Positions 36,086 through 43,525 of a stretch of 45,570 nucleotides of DNA are shown here, piece by piece. The notes under the pieces are model-generated. The model was not told the DNA's origin. It saw only the letters and a list, made by a program, of their open reading frames with translations, and made no database searches. Where the stretch lies: NCBI GenBank assembly GCA_903929355.1, contig CAIYUN010000001.1, positions 1 through 45,570 of the forward strand, written 5' to 3'. The stretch comes from an uncultured Opitutaceae bacterium (lineage in GTDB: Bacteria; Verrucomicrobiota; Verrucomicrobiia; Opitutales; Opitutaceae). The position numbers and the translations under genes are program-made. How positions within the stretch are numbered: position 1 is the stretch's first letter; each line of letters opens with the position of its first letter.

Positions 36086-37174
36086 ATGGAAAACGACCCA
36101 AACGACCAGCCGGAAGCTTCCGAAAACGCCCTGTTTCGGAAGGTGGGAGAGTGCCTTTACCGTCACGTTCCATCGGGCAAGTATTACGCCCTGGTGAAGC
36201 GTTCAGGCAAGCAGTATCGCCGCTCCCTCAAGACCGACGACCGCAAGCTGGCCGAGCGCCGTTTGTCGGAGTTCCGGGAGAAGGTCGGCAAGCTCTCGCA
36301 CACCGCCACGGCCCGCCAGCTTACCTTCTCCGACCTTGCGTCGCGGTGGGTGGAGACGCTGCGCCCCACCTTGAAGGCGTCCTCCTTTACCCGTCGGCAG
36401 AACAGCCTTGCCCAAATCGCGCCCTACCTTGGCAACCTTGGCCTGCGGCATTTCACCGCGCGGGTGTGCGAGGAATGGGCGGGGAAACGCAGCCCCGAGA
36501 TTGCCGCGTCCACCTACAACAACGAGCGCGACACGATCATTGCCGTGCTGGCCTACGCGAAACGCGAGGGGCTGATACTGGACAACCCGGCGGAAGTCCT
36601 CTCCCGGCGGAAACTCACGCGGAAGCAAATCGTCATCCCGACCAAGGAGCAGTTTTCAACCCTCGTGCGCACGTTGCGCGGGATGGACCGGCGCAGCCAC
36701 GAGGCGGCAAACCTGTTGGAGTTGCTGGCCTGTTCCGGGATGCGCCTGCGGGAGGCCACCGCTCTGCGCTGGCAGCACGTCAATTTCGACGCGGGGCGTT
36801 TCGCCGTCACCGGGGATGAACACGGCACGAAAAACCGGGAGGTGCGGGAGGTTCCGCTGTTCCCGGCCATGCGGGCGTTTTTGGAGAAGCTGCGCGGGGA
36901 GCGCCAACCCGCCGCCGGTGACTTGGTGATCGGCATCGCCAGCGCCAAGACGACGATGGAGACGGCGTGTGGCAAGGCCGGGCTGCCCCGGTTCACCCAT
37001 CACAGCCTGCGCCATTACTTCGTGAGCAACGCGATTGAGGCCGGGGTGGATTTCAAGGTGATCGCGGGCTGGGTGGGGCACCGGGATGGCGGCTTGCTGG
37101 TGGCCAAGACCTATGGTCATCTGCGGGACACCCACTCCTTTGAAATGGCCAAACGCATGACTTTTGCCGCATGA
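36086..37174 (+). CDS. Tyrosine recombinase/integrase of the island
   Basis: The 362-residue site-specific recombinase has an N-terminal arm-binding part (about 18-60, YRHVPSGKYYALVKRSGKQY), a SAM-like core-binding domain (about 75-175, ASRWVETLRPTLKASSFTRR) and a catalytic domain. The active-site set is complete: Arg220 (SGMRLREATALRW), His306 and Arg309 (HHSLRHYFV), His332 (GWVGHRDGG) and nucleophile Tyr343 (AKTYGHL). It should integrate and excise the element, probably near the adjacent tRNA-Arg, although no att repeats are visible in the window. Its stop overlaps the next ATG (ATGA at 37171), so it leads a polycistronic operon with replication genes. Confidence 0.95.
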   Translation: MENDPNDQPEASENALFRKVGECLYRHVPSGKYYALVKRSGKQYRRSLKTDDRKLAERRLSEFREKVGKLSHTATARQLTFSDLASRWVETLRPTLKASSFTRRQNSLAQIAPYLGNLGLRHFTARVCEEWAGKRSPEIAASTYNNERDTIIAVLAYAKREGLILDNPAEVLSRRKLTRKQIVIPTKEQFSTLVRTLRGMDRRSHEAANLLELLACSGMRLREATALRWQHVNFDAGRFAVTGDEHGTKNREVREVPLFPAMRAFLEKLRGERQPAAGDLVIGIASAKTTMETACGKAGLPRFTHHSLRHYFVSNAIEAGVDFKVIAGWVGHRDGGLLVAKTYGHLRDTHSFEMAKRMTFAA

Positions 37175-37905
37175 ACGAAAACGAAAACGCACTCAGCCAA
37201 CGCCAACTCGATGCGGCAAAAAGGATGGGGCGTGTTGCCGGACTGATAATGCTGGTTCAAACGCAACAACCAAGCAAGGTGCCGGCCTGGGTGATGACCT
37301 GCTTGCAGCGTGTTATGGAAGCGTGCGGCCCGGGCGGAGGGCAAGCAGTTGCAGATCTGAGCGGAGGTTCGCCCTACATGGTCGGTTTTGGCATGGGCAC
37401 GGTTGGACTCTTGGCTAGTTTCATTCGGAACCCGGACGAGAGCTGGGGTCAATCGCCGCGGCCATGGTTCGACGCCTATTTTTCAAGCATGTTTTCAACC
37501 ATTGGTGTCCTGCCGCCTCCAACTTTCTGGCATGATTTCAAGCAGACCATTTTTGATCTTTTCCTCTCAATGAACTACGAGCAAAAGCGCGGATTCATTG
37601 AGGGGTTAACTGCTGCAAACGAAGCCGAAAATGATTTCCGCACCGACAAGCGCCATGACACGGACGCGACGCCCCTCTATCTGGAACTCCTGCTGTATTG
37701 GCCGGAGATTAATGAAATGGAAAGCCTGCCGGAAGTATTTCGCCTTTTGGAGACGCGCTTTATGGATGCCCCCGCTAGGCTGGGAAGCTTTGAGCGCTTC
37801 CGACTTGCTGCCAACCGCATCAAATTAAGTTTCAAAGATCATATTCCCTTGGCTTTGCCCACGGTCAGCCCAAGCCCCCCGGTTGAACGTCCCCCTCCCG
37901 GTTGA
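37171..37905 (+). CDS. Unknown protein translationally coupled to the integrase
   Basis: I do not recognise this 244-residue protein. It begins MNENENALSQRQLDAAKRMGRV and ends in a Pro-rich tail (SPSPPVERPPPG). The middle is rich in aromatic residues and predicted helices (PRPWFDAYFSSMFSTIG, FWHDFKQTIFDLFLSMNYEQ, LYLELLLYWPEINEMESLPE). One Gly-rich hydrophobic stretch (PYMVGFGMGTVGLLASFI) might touch membrane but looks too polar for a true transmembrane helix. No signal peptide or enzymatic motif is seen. The ATGA overlap with the integrase implies coordinated production, suggesting a role in recombination directionality, replication or element control (inference). Confidence 0.7.
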   Translation: MNENENALSQRQLDAAKRMGRVAGLIMLVQTQQPSKVPAWVMTCLQRVMEACGPGGGQAVADLSGGSPYMVGFGMGTVGLLASFIRNPDESWGQSPRPWFDAYFSSMFSTIGVLPPPTFWHDFKQTIFDLFLSMNYEQKRGFIEGLTAANEAENDFRTDKRHDTDATPLYLELLLYWPEINEMESLPEVFRLLETRFMDAPARLGSFERFRLAANRIKLSFKDHIPLALPTVSPSPPVERPPPG

Positions 37906-37913
37906 ACGTCCCC
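37881..37913 (+). repeat. Direct repeat GGTTGAACGTCCCC x2
   Basis: Two exact 14-base copies with a 19-base period (37881-37894 and 37900-37913) span the end of the unknown 244-residue gene and its intergenic gap. They lie 50 bases upstream of the HTH gene start and could be an operator for that protein or an iteron-like site. Confidence 0.6.
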
Positions 37914-37963
37914 TTCATGCTGACCCTGATGCGCTGAACGAATCTGTGCGACTCTTAGGGCGT

Positions 37964-38182
37964 ATGCAAAACGCCACAAACACCCACAGCACCAACGGGC
38001 CAGCCAGACTTGCCCTTTCTCGTCACGAAGCTGCCGAAGTCCTCGGCATGAGTCCAATCAGTCTTGACCGGCTCGTAAAGCGCGGGCTTGTCCGGCCCTC
38101 CTGCGCCACCCGTCGTCCGCTCTTTCCCGTTTGGGAGTTGGAGCGGTTTTTACGGGACACGTCAAAGGAGGTCACGCCATGA
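37964..38182 (+). CDS. AlpA/excisionase-type helix-turn-helix protein
   Basis: A 72-residue protein (ATG at 37964, preceded by TTAGGG) with a single winged-HTH core of the MerR/excisionase type: LALSRHEAAEVLGMSPISLDRLVKRGLVRP, then LFPVWELERFLRD. Such small proteins act as excisionases or as activators of the integrase operon in satellites and integrated plasmids. Its stop overlaps the primase ATG (ATGA at 38179). An earlier TTG (37883) would add 27 residues through the direct repeat and is not favoured. Confidence 0.85.
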   Translation: MQNATNTHSTNGPARLALSRHEAAEVLGMSPISLDRLVKRGLVRPSCATRRPLFPVWELERFLRDTSKEVTP

Positions 38183-39168
38183 GCCGCGCGCCCTCAATCC
38201 CTGCCGCAACGCGCGCCCGGCTCGCCCACCCTGCCCCGCCCGGCCAGCGCCATGCCCAAATCGTGACCATTGCCGCCGCCCTGATTGCGGAGGGGTTCAA
38301 CGCCGAGGCCGCATTCCACCAGCTCCGCCCGAATTATGGCCCCGATTTGCCGGATGCCGAAATCCGGGCGGTCATTCGCTGGGCTGAAAGCGAAATGGCG
38401 GGGAAATGCCGTCTTGCGCCCCCGGCATCAAAAGCCCCGAGCCGTCGCCGGGGATGGAAAACACCCCCCGCCCCAATTACGCCCGCAATCACCCCGATTG
38501 CCGCAATTGAGCGTTTTCTAAATGGCTTTCGCTGCGAAGAAGCCGACCTTTGGGACCATTCCCCGATTCGCCTCGGGGAAACCTTTGGCAGCGATTCCGG
38601 CCTTTTAATCGATGCCCTTTATCGCCCCGGTGAAAGCGTGAACATAGTTTCCGCGCACGCGGTTTCCGGCGGAAAGGCGCACCCCGCTGGCCGGGGCATC
38701 AACCGCACCCGCGAAAATTGGCTGGCGGAAATGGCTCGCCATGGTCCGCCGCAAGGAGGGGCGGGGGTCTGGATTCGCCCGAATCCGACCAATGGCCGGG
38801 GCGTTTCCGATGCCGACGTGACCGCACACCGTTTCCTTTTGGTGGAATTCTACGCGGTTCCCCTTCCGCTGCAATTGGCGTTTATTGCCCGATTGCCGCT
38901 GCCGATTTCCGCCGTAATCGCCAGCGGAGGCAAATCGCTGCACGCATGGGTGCGAATTGACGCCGCAAACGCTGCCGAATACCGCGCCTTTGCCAGCGAA
39001 ATTTTCGCCCGGCTCTCCCCTTTTGGGGCTGATCCGGCCAACCGCAACCCGAGCCGTTTGAGCCGCATGCCGGGCGTGCTCCGTCCGTCCGCCAGCGGAG
39101 GCGACAACCGCCAACGGCTCCTTTACCTCGACCCGCACCCCGAAACTGCCGGGAGGATTTTCCCATGA
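38179..39168 (+). CDS. AEP-type (RepB-like) DNA primase
   Basis: A 329-residue protein with an N-terminal helical part (about 1-75, QIVTIAAALIAEGFNAEAAF, then RWAESEM) and a C-terminal archaeo-eukaryotic-primase-like domain. Visible family pieces are GVWIRPNPTNGRGVSDADVT, the acidic strand FLLVEFYAVPLPLQLAF, VIASGGKSLHAWVRIDA, and NRNPSRLSRMPGVLRP near the end. The SGGKSLHAWV and RLSRMPG motifs are typical of plasmid and phage-satellite primases. By family knowledge it makes primers at the element's origin with the RecA-fold helicase encoded by the next, ATGA-coupled gene. The usual second metal-binding Asp appears to be replaced by Tyr (VEFY), which lowers certainty about catalysis. Confidence 0.78.
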   Translation: MSRAPSIPAATRARLAHPAPPGQRHAQIVTIAAALIAEGFNAEAAFHQLRPNYGPDLPDAEIRAVIRWAESEMAGKCRLAPPASKAPSRRRGWKTPPAPITPAITPIAAIERFLNGFRCEEADLWDHSPIRLGETFGSDSGLLIDALYRPGESVNIVSAHAVSGGKAHPAGRGINRTRENWLAEMARHGPPQGGAGVWIRPNPTNGRGVSDADVTAHRFLLVEFYAVPLPLQLAFIARLPLPISAVIASGGKSLHAWVRIDAANAAEYRAFASEIFARLSPFGADPANRNPSRLSRMPGVLRPSASGGDNRQRLLYLDPHPETAGRIFP

Positions 39169-40256
39169 ATCCCGTTATTAACCTTGAACCCTTGAAAACG
39201 GAGACCTCCGCCGCCTTCTCCCCGGACTCGCCCCCGGCCCTCCCCGTCATCGAATTCTTCACCCCGTCGCAACTCCGTGCCTACCGCCCGCCGCCCGGTG
39301 CGGTGCTGGTGGGGCAAAACCATCTTGTGCGTGGCGCAACCTTCATAATCGGCGGCGCGCCTGGTGTCGGCAAAAGCCGGGCCGGTACGGCACTGGCGGT
39401 GGCGGGTGCGACCGGGCAACCGTGGTTTGGTCTCCAAGTCACCCGACAGTTCCGTACCCTCATCATTCAAAACGAAAACGGGCCACTCCGTCTCAGCGAT
39501 GAGTTTTTCGCCCTGCCATGCGAAAAGCTGGACGCATGGGTGAGCGTTTGTCCCCCACCTCCATTCGGCCTCGCCATTCGCCACCCCGAATTCCGCAAGG
39601 CGGTCATGGATGAAATTGACCGGTTCAATCCCGACGTGGTTTTGATTGATCCGTGGAATGCGGTCGCCCAGGACGACAAGGCCCGCGATTACCTCGATAC
39701 GTTTGAGATGTTGCGTGGTATGATTCCCGCCAAAGACGATTCTCCGGCCCTCGGCATCATCGCGCACACTCGCAAGCCAAAGCATGACGAACGCGCCAGC
39801 GGGCGCGGTCTGCTCAATCTGCTCGCCGGTTCCTACGTTCTCGCCTCCGTCCCCCGCTCTGTCTTCGTGCTCCAGCCCGCAACCGACGATCCCGATGACG
39901 GCCGCGTGGTTTTTACCTGCTGCAAAAACAACGATGGCGAGATGGGCAAACCTTCCGCATGGACGCGCCGCAACGGCTTGTTCGCCCCCGTGCCGGACTT
40001 TGATTGGGAGGAATTCCACGCGCCGACCGCCAACCGATCAACGATCACCGCCGACGACGTGGCCGCCGCCCTCGCGCACGGCGAGCGCGCCGTGACCAAA
40101 CAAGACGCCGTCAAAGCTCTCATGGACGCCACCGGCTGCGGGCAAGCCGCCGCCTATGGCGCGTTGAAAAATGACGGGCGTTTCAAAGATCATCTGCGCG
40201 AGGAGGGCCGCCCGGTGAAACTCCGTTGGCTACCCGTCCAAAAAATGTCTGCATGA
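39165..40256 (+). CDS. RepA-like RecA-fold ATPase/helicase
   Basis: A 363-residue AAA_25/RepA-type ATPase. Walker A is IIGGAPGVGKSRAG (about 62-72), Walker B is VVLIDPWNAV (about 156-165), and IIAHTRKPKHDERASGRG is the sensor-like stretch of hexameric plasmid helicases such as RSF1010 RepA. The C-terminal 70 residues (TADDVAAALAHGERAVTKQD, then GCGQAAAYGALKNDG) look like a small winged helix. Coupled by ATGA to the primase gene, it probably forms the element's own replication helicase. The next gene begins 4 bases after its stop. Confidence 0.87.
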   Translation: MNPVINLEPLKTETSAAFSPDSPPALPVIEFFTPSQLRAYRPPPGAVLVGQNHLVRGATFIIGGAPGVGKSRAGTALAVAGATGQPWFGLQVTRQFRTLIIQNENGPLRLSDEFFALPCEKLDAWVSVCPPPPFGLAIRHPEFRKAVMDEIDRFNPDVVLIDPWNAVAQDDKARDYLDTFEMLRGMIPAKDDSPALGIIAHTRKPKHDERASGRGLLNLLAGSYVLASVPRSVFVLQPATDDPDDGRVVFTCCKNNDGEMGKPSAWTRRNGLFAPVPDFDWEEFHAPTANRSTITADDVAAALAHGERAVTKQDAVKALMDATGCGQAAAYGALKNDGRFKDHLREEGRPVKLRWLPVQKMSA

Positions 40257-40260
40257 CCCC

Positions 40261-41256
40261 ATGCCAGCCCCGCCGCTTCGCCTGCCGCCAGTCGTTTATG
40301 ACGACGGGTTGGCCTCGTTTATAACCCTGCTGGGGTTGCACGCGGGCCGAGCCGTTGGGCAACCCTTGGTCTTGGACATGCAGGAAGTCAGGTTTTACAC
40401 GCCCGGAGCCATTGCTGGATTGCTGGCGATTTTACACCGCTGGGTGAGGGAAGGCAGGGAGGTGCGGCTGCAAAACGCGGAATTTGCCCCCGCCTTTGGC
40501 TACCTGCAACGCATGGATTTTTTCACGCTCTGCGGGCTGAACCTGCCGGAGTACTTTCGCCGCCATGAGGCCCACGGCCGGTTTGTCACCCTGCGGCGAA
40601 TTGATTCCAGCCTGACCGGACAGGTTGACACCGTGGCGGCTGAAATCGCCCGGTGTCTGTACCCCGATCAGGCCGACTGCGACGACCCCGCCGCCACCGG
40701 CCCGCATGACCTCGTGCTCTACGCCGCCGGCGAACTCATCAACAACGTGCTGCAACACGCTCGCGCGGGCGGGTTCACGCTGGCGCAGGTGTATCCGCAG
40801 CTTGGCATGGTGCGCGTTGCCATCGCTGATTTTGGCATCGGCATCCGGGGCAGTTTTGAGGAGACCCGTCCTCCGTTTTGGGATGATGCCGCCAGCGACC
40901 TTGATACCGTCCGCGTGGCCCTTGAACCCAAGGTTTCGTCAAAACTCCACGTCACCTCACCCTGGGGTGAAGGCGTCAATGTCGGGGTGGGGCTTTCCAT
41001 CCTCAAGGAACTGGCTCGCGATGCCGAGGGAATCTTCACGCTCGCCATTCAGGCCGGTTTCCACCAATGGAATCACAGCGAAAGGCACGACTTCCCCTCG
41101 GAATTGTCGCTGCCTGTCTCCTACCCCGGCACGGTTTGCGCTGTGCAAGTCAACCAGTCCAAGCTCGTTGATCAACAAGCGACCCTCATGCGGGCCAAAA
41201 CTCGCTTACACTTGCTGGACAATTCCGCTCCGTTCGACGACCTTTTTGAACCATGA
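40261..41256 (+). CDS. STAS-like plus GHKL ATPase regulator
   Basis: A 331-residue protein with two parts. The N-terminal part (about 20-90) has a STAS-like pattern (QPLVLDMQEVRFYTPGAIAG, LHRWVREGREVRLQN). The C-terminal part (about 140-300) is a GHKL ATPase: N box AGELINNVLQHARAG (about 155-168), G1 ADFGIGIRGSF (about 189-199) and G2 GEGVNVGVGLSILKEL (about 236-250). This resembles anti-sigma kinases of partner-switching systems rather than two-component kinases, since no phosphoacceptor histidine domain is seen. It is ATGA-coupled to a STAS-like DUF4325 gene, the expected antagonist or substrate. Function inside an integrated element is unknown; regulation of induction or a defence/abortive role are possible inferences. 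Confidence 0.8.
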   Translation: MPAPPLRLPPVVYDDGLASFITLLGLHAGRAVGQPLVLDMQEVRFYTPGAIAGLLAILHRWVREGREVRLQNAEFAPAFGYLQRMDFFTLCGLNLPEYFRRHEAHGRFVTLRRIDSSLTGQVDTVAAEIARCLYPDQADCDDPAATGPHDLVLYAAGELINNVLQHARAGGFTLAQVYPQLGMVRVAIADFGIGIRGSFEETRPPFWDDAASDLDTVRVALEPKVSSKLHVTSPWGEGVNVGVGLSILKELARDAEGIFTLAIQAGFHQWNHSERHDFPSELSLPVSYPGTVCAVQVNQSKLVDQQATLMRAKTRLHLLDNSAPFDDLFEP

Positions 41257-41567
41257 ACCACGAACTCTACCTTGCTCAGGACATCGGCACCTATTTGGCC
41301 GAAGGTGCGCGGATGGCCGAGTATCGCCTGCGGGCCATTGAGCCGTTTTTCGGCGTTTAAGGCGTCTTCGTTCTGGATTTTTCCGACGTGCGGGGCGTTA
41401 ACAGCTCATTTGCGAACGCCTTGATTGTGCCCCTTTTCGCCCAGCATGGCCCTGTGGCGTTGCAAAAACTCCGCTTCCGTCACTGCAACCCCGTGGTCAA
41501 GCTCATGCTGGAAAGCGCGTTAACGCTCGGCTTGGAGGCAGCGCACTGCAATAAAGCCCATGTTTAA
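41253..41567 (+). pseudogene. STAS-like (DUF4325) partner gene interrupted by an in-frame TAA
   Basis: Starting at the ATG that overlaps the previous stop (ATGA), 35 codons (MNHELYLAQDIGTYLAEGAR, ending RAIEPFFGV) are followed by TAA at 41358-41360. The same frame then continues for 68 codons (GVFVLDFSDVRGVNSSFANA, LRFRHCNPVVKLMLESALT, ending HCNKAHV) to TAA at 41565. The second part is the core of a STAS-like DUF4325 domain (LDFSxVRGVxSSFAN). A single G-to-T or C-to-T change (GAA or CAA to TAA) would explain the break. It may be a recent pseudogene, a sequencing error, or a read-through product. The full protein would be 104 residues. Confidence 0.82.
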
Positions 41568-41596
41568 CCCTACCCGACGCAGGCTGATCGTCCAGC

Positions 41597-41640
41597 CATT
41601 CCATTCCACATGATTGCATGGGGACGGGTGGAATGGAATG
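41597..41640. repeat. Perfect 13-bp inverted repeat downstream of the island operon
   Basis: CATTCCATTCCAC (41597-41609) and GTGGAATGGAATG (41628-41640) enclose an 18-base loop containing CATGATTGCATG-like sequence. It lies in the 247-base gap between the broken STAS gene and the cargo, where GC content begins to fall. It could be a terminator without T-tract, a replication origin structure, or a cargo boundary. Otherwise the gap holds no gene. Confidence 0.7.
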
Positions 41641-41814
41641 TTCAACAGAACAGGGGGCGTGTAGCCACTGACGGACCACCTAACGCATGGGGGCCAGGGT
41701 TGGGCCGTTGCCAATCATGGGTTAAGGATTCCTCTACTTTCCCCTTGACCGCAGCTAATACCTGAAACACTCTACGCTTCGCACCGTTTGACCAATCTCC
41801 ATACCTTCACATTT

Positions 41815-42609
41815 ATGCCCACCAAGCGTTCCGCCCCGAAACACGTCGCAACTCCAACGCCTGTCAAAGCCATAGCTTCCCGCTGGATCACGGCCGCGCA
41901 GCACGCCGAGCTTATGGCCCTCATGGCAGATGAAGGAGGTTCATGTCGCTACTTAATCACTTTTGAGAGAGTCAGCGGTGACCATATGACAGTTGAACCG
42001 CACACCACACCGCCGTTGCCGCCACCTGGATCCGCTGGAGATATGGTATGGGACGGGGGAGCAGGTGATCCCTCAACATCATGGGCAAGCGGCTCCCGAA
42101 CTCCGCTATCCCCGCCTGGACCGCTCTATGGTTCAAATTCCATGAGTCTTGAAGTTGATGCATTCTCAGATTGCGTTCAATTTCCAACACCATCTGGAAA
42201 AACCTTGAATAATCTTCAATGGAGCGGCGAACTGCAATACAATATCTTTATCACACCTTATGGTTGCGATCTAAGTCAGAAATGTAAGATAACCTACAAC
42301 GTGGATAGCTCATTTTCTTTGAATTATTTGCCCGATGTCACATGGGATTCAAATGCAGAATCCAAGACGATAGTAAATTACATTCCATTTTCAGGTATTG
42401 CTGGCGGACAAGTTGGAGACATAAACCCGTTTGATTCCTATAACACATCGCCCGGTGTGCAGACTGGTACAACCAACCCAATCACATTAACTGGAAGGAC
42501 GCAAGTAGGGCAAATATTTGTCGGACACAATTGGTATCAATTGACAGGGAGAGGGTTGAGCTCAACGGCCAGCTCAACGATTACTATTAGTGTTAGTAAG
42601 GTTCCGTGA
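41815..42609 (+). CDS. Unknown low-GC cargo protein
   Basis: I do not recognise this 264-residue protein. It begins MPTKRSAPKHVATPTPVKAI, has a short helical part (about 25-50, ITAAQHAELMALMADEG), a Pro/Gly/Ser-rich middle and a beta-rich C-terminal half with many Asn/Thr/Ser (LEVDAFSDCVQFPTPSG, LNYLPDVTWDSNAESKTIV, TNPITLTGRTQVGQIFVG). No signal peptide or membrane helix is evident. GC content is far below the chromosome and the replication operon, suggesting separate acquisition. The beta-rich C-terminus recalls secreted or surface modules, but without an export signal this is only an impression. Confidence 0.55.
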   Translation: MPTKRSAPKHVATPTPVKAIASRWITAAQHAELMALMADEGGSCRYLITFERVSGDHMTVEPHTTPPLPPPGSAGDMVWDGGAGDPSTSWASGSRTPLSPPGPLYGSNSMSLEVDAFSDCVQFPTPSGKTLNNLQWSGELQYNIFITPYGCDLSQKCKITYNVDSSFSLNYLPDVTWDSNAESKTIVNYIPFSGIAGGQVGDINPFDSYNTSPGVQTGTTNPITLTGRTQVGQIFVGHNWYQLTGRGLSSTASSTITISVSKVP

Positions 42610-42679
42610 TACCTTCAAAGTTGCTTCATGTATCCCCGCCTGAACTCAATAAGATCATCCCTCACTCACAAATATTAAG

Positions 42680-43258
42680 ATGACGACAAAACAGAAATAT
42701 TTTTTTTGGGGGGGGATTTCGGTTGCGGTAGTTTTAGCTTCCCTCTTATTTATTTTCGACCATTCCAAACTAAAGGATGAACGGGCTGTGCGCAACCACT
42801 TCTTAAGTCTTGTACGCACATTCGAAGCAGGTGTTGATATCTATCGCTCGGCAAATGGCCAGTATCCAAAGTCGTTTGATAGAATGCCGCATTTGACAGG
42901 TGGTCTAATCACGCCGATATTATCTTCGGACGTGGGTCGGGGAGCATGCGACATGATTTATGAGATGAGACCGAAACTAACAGGGTTAGCCGACGAGCCT
43001 TATTCAAATATAAGACTTTGGTTCGACAGTAAAAATAGAGAATCTTCGGATTTTCAGCAGTTTCCCCATTATTGGATTGCATTCAATGTGAATGGCGAGA
43101 ATTATATATATGTCGATAATACTGCGGAGTTCGGTTCCAATTTTATTCTTCCGGTTGTTTTCTTAGAACATCTAAGGGTCGTGCAATCTAAGGCGCTAAA
43201 GGCTGGAGTTCCTTTTGATAATACGCAAGTTACCTACCTTGAAGCAATAATTAAATAG
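42680..43258 (+). CDS. Unknown membrane-anchored cargo protein
   Basis: A 192-residue protein with a short cytosolic start (MTTKQKYFF), one membrane helix (about 10-27, WGGISVAVVLASLLFIF) and a soluble remainder. The region just after the helix (VRNHFLSLVRTFEAGVDIYRSANGQYPKS) resembles the first helix and loop of pseudopilin-type proteins (general secretion G-like: helix, then NGxYP). It lacks a prepilin leader with the usual GFTLIE motif, so the match is weak. AT-rich codon use like the preceding gene suggests common foreign origin. Confidence 0.55.
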   Translation: MTTKQKYFFWGGISVAVVLASLLFIFDHSKLKDERAVRNHFLSLVRTFEAGVDIYRSANGQYPKSFDRMPHLTGGLITPILSSDVGRGACDMIYEMRPKLTGLADEPYSNIRLWFDSKNRESSDFQQFPHYWIAFNVNGENYIYVDNTAEFGSNFILPVVFLEHLRVVQSKALKAGVPFDNTQVTYLEAIIK

Positions 43259-43285
43259 CACCTAACAATGAGTTTATCCATGGCA

Positions 43286-43483
43286 TTACAGAGCAGCTTT
43301 AATTTGGGCCAAGTGAGATCGCAATTCCTCCTGTGGTGACCACTCGCACAAATCATTGTCCACGCCATAACCTAACTCTATTACCGACGATTCTATGAAT
43401 TCCAAGGAAGTGCGACCCCTCAGTATAGATTTAGTCTTTCGCCAAGGGTGCATTGGGGTTCTCCATCGATCAATGGAAAACAT
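43286..43483 (-). CDS. Possible small unknown protein
   Basis: A 65-codon frame on the minus strand (MFSIDRWRTPMHPWRKTKSI, ending SHLAQIKAAL) fills the 267-base gap between the anchored cargo protein and the GT31-like gene. Its composition is protein-like (balanced acidic, basic and hydrophobic residues), but there is no recognisable domain or clear ribosome site. An internal ATG at 43453 is an alternative start. It could be a chance frame. Confidence 0.25.
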   Translation of the reverse strand: MFSIDRWRTPMHPWRKTKSILRGRTSLEFIESSVIELGYGVDNDLCEWSPQEELRSHLAQIKAAL

Positions 43484-43525
43484 AGACAGGTGTCACACTA
43501 TTTAATCACTTAAATCTTTCAATCT

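Noticed and set aside
41683-41711. attC-like pair ACCTAAC ... GTTGGGC
   Set aside because: The two consensus-like heptamers are only 14 bases apart, far below the size of an integron attC site. A second ACCTAAC near 43259 has no partner and no integron integrase is present.
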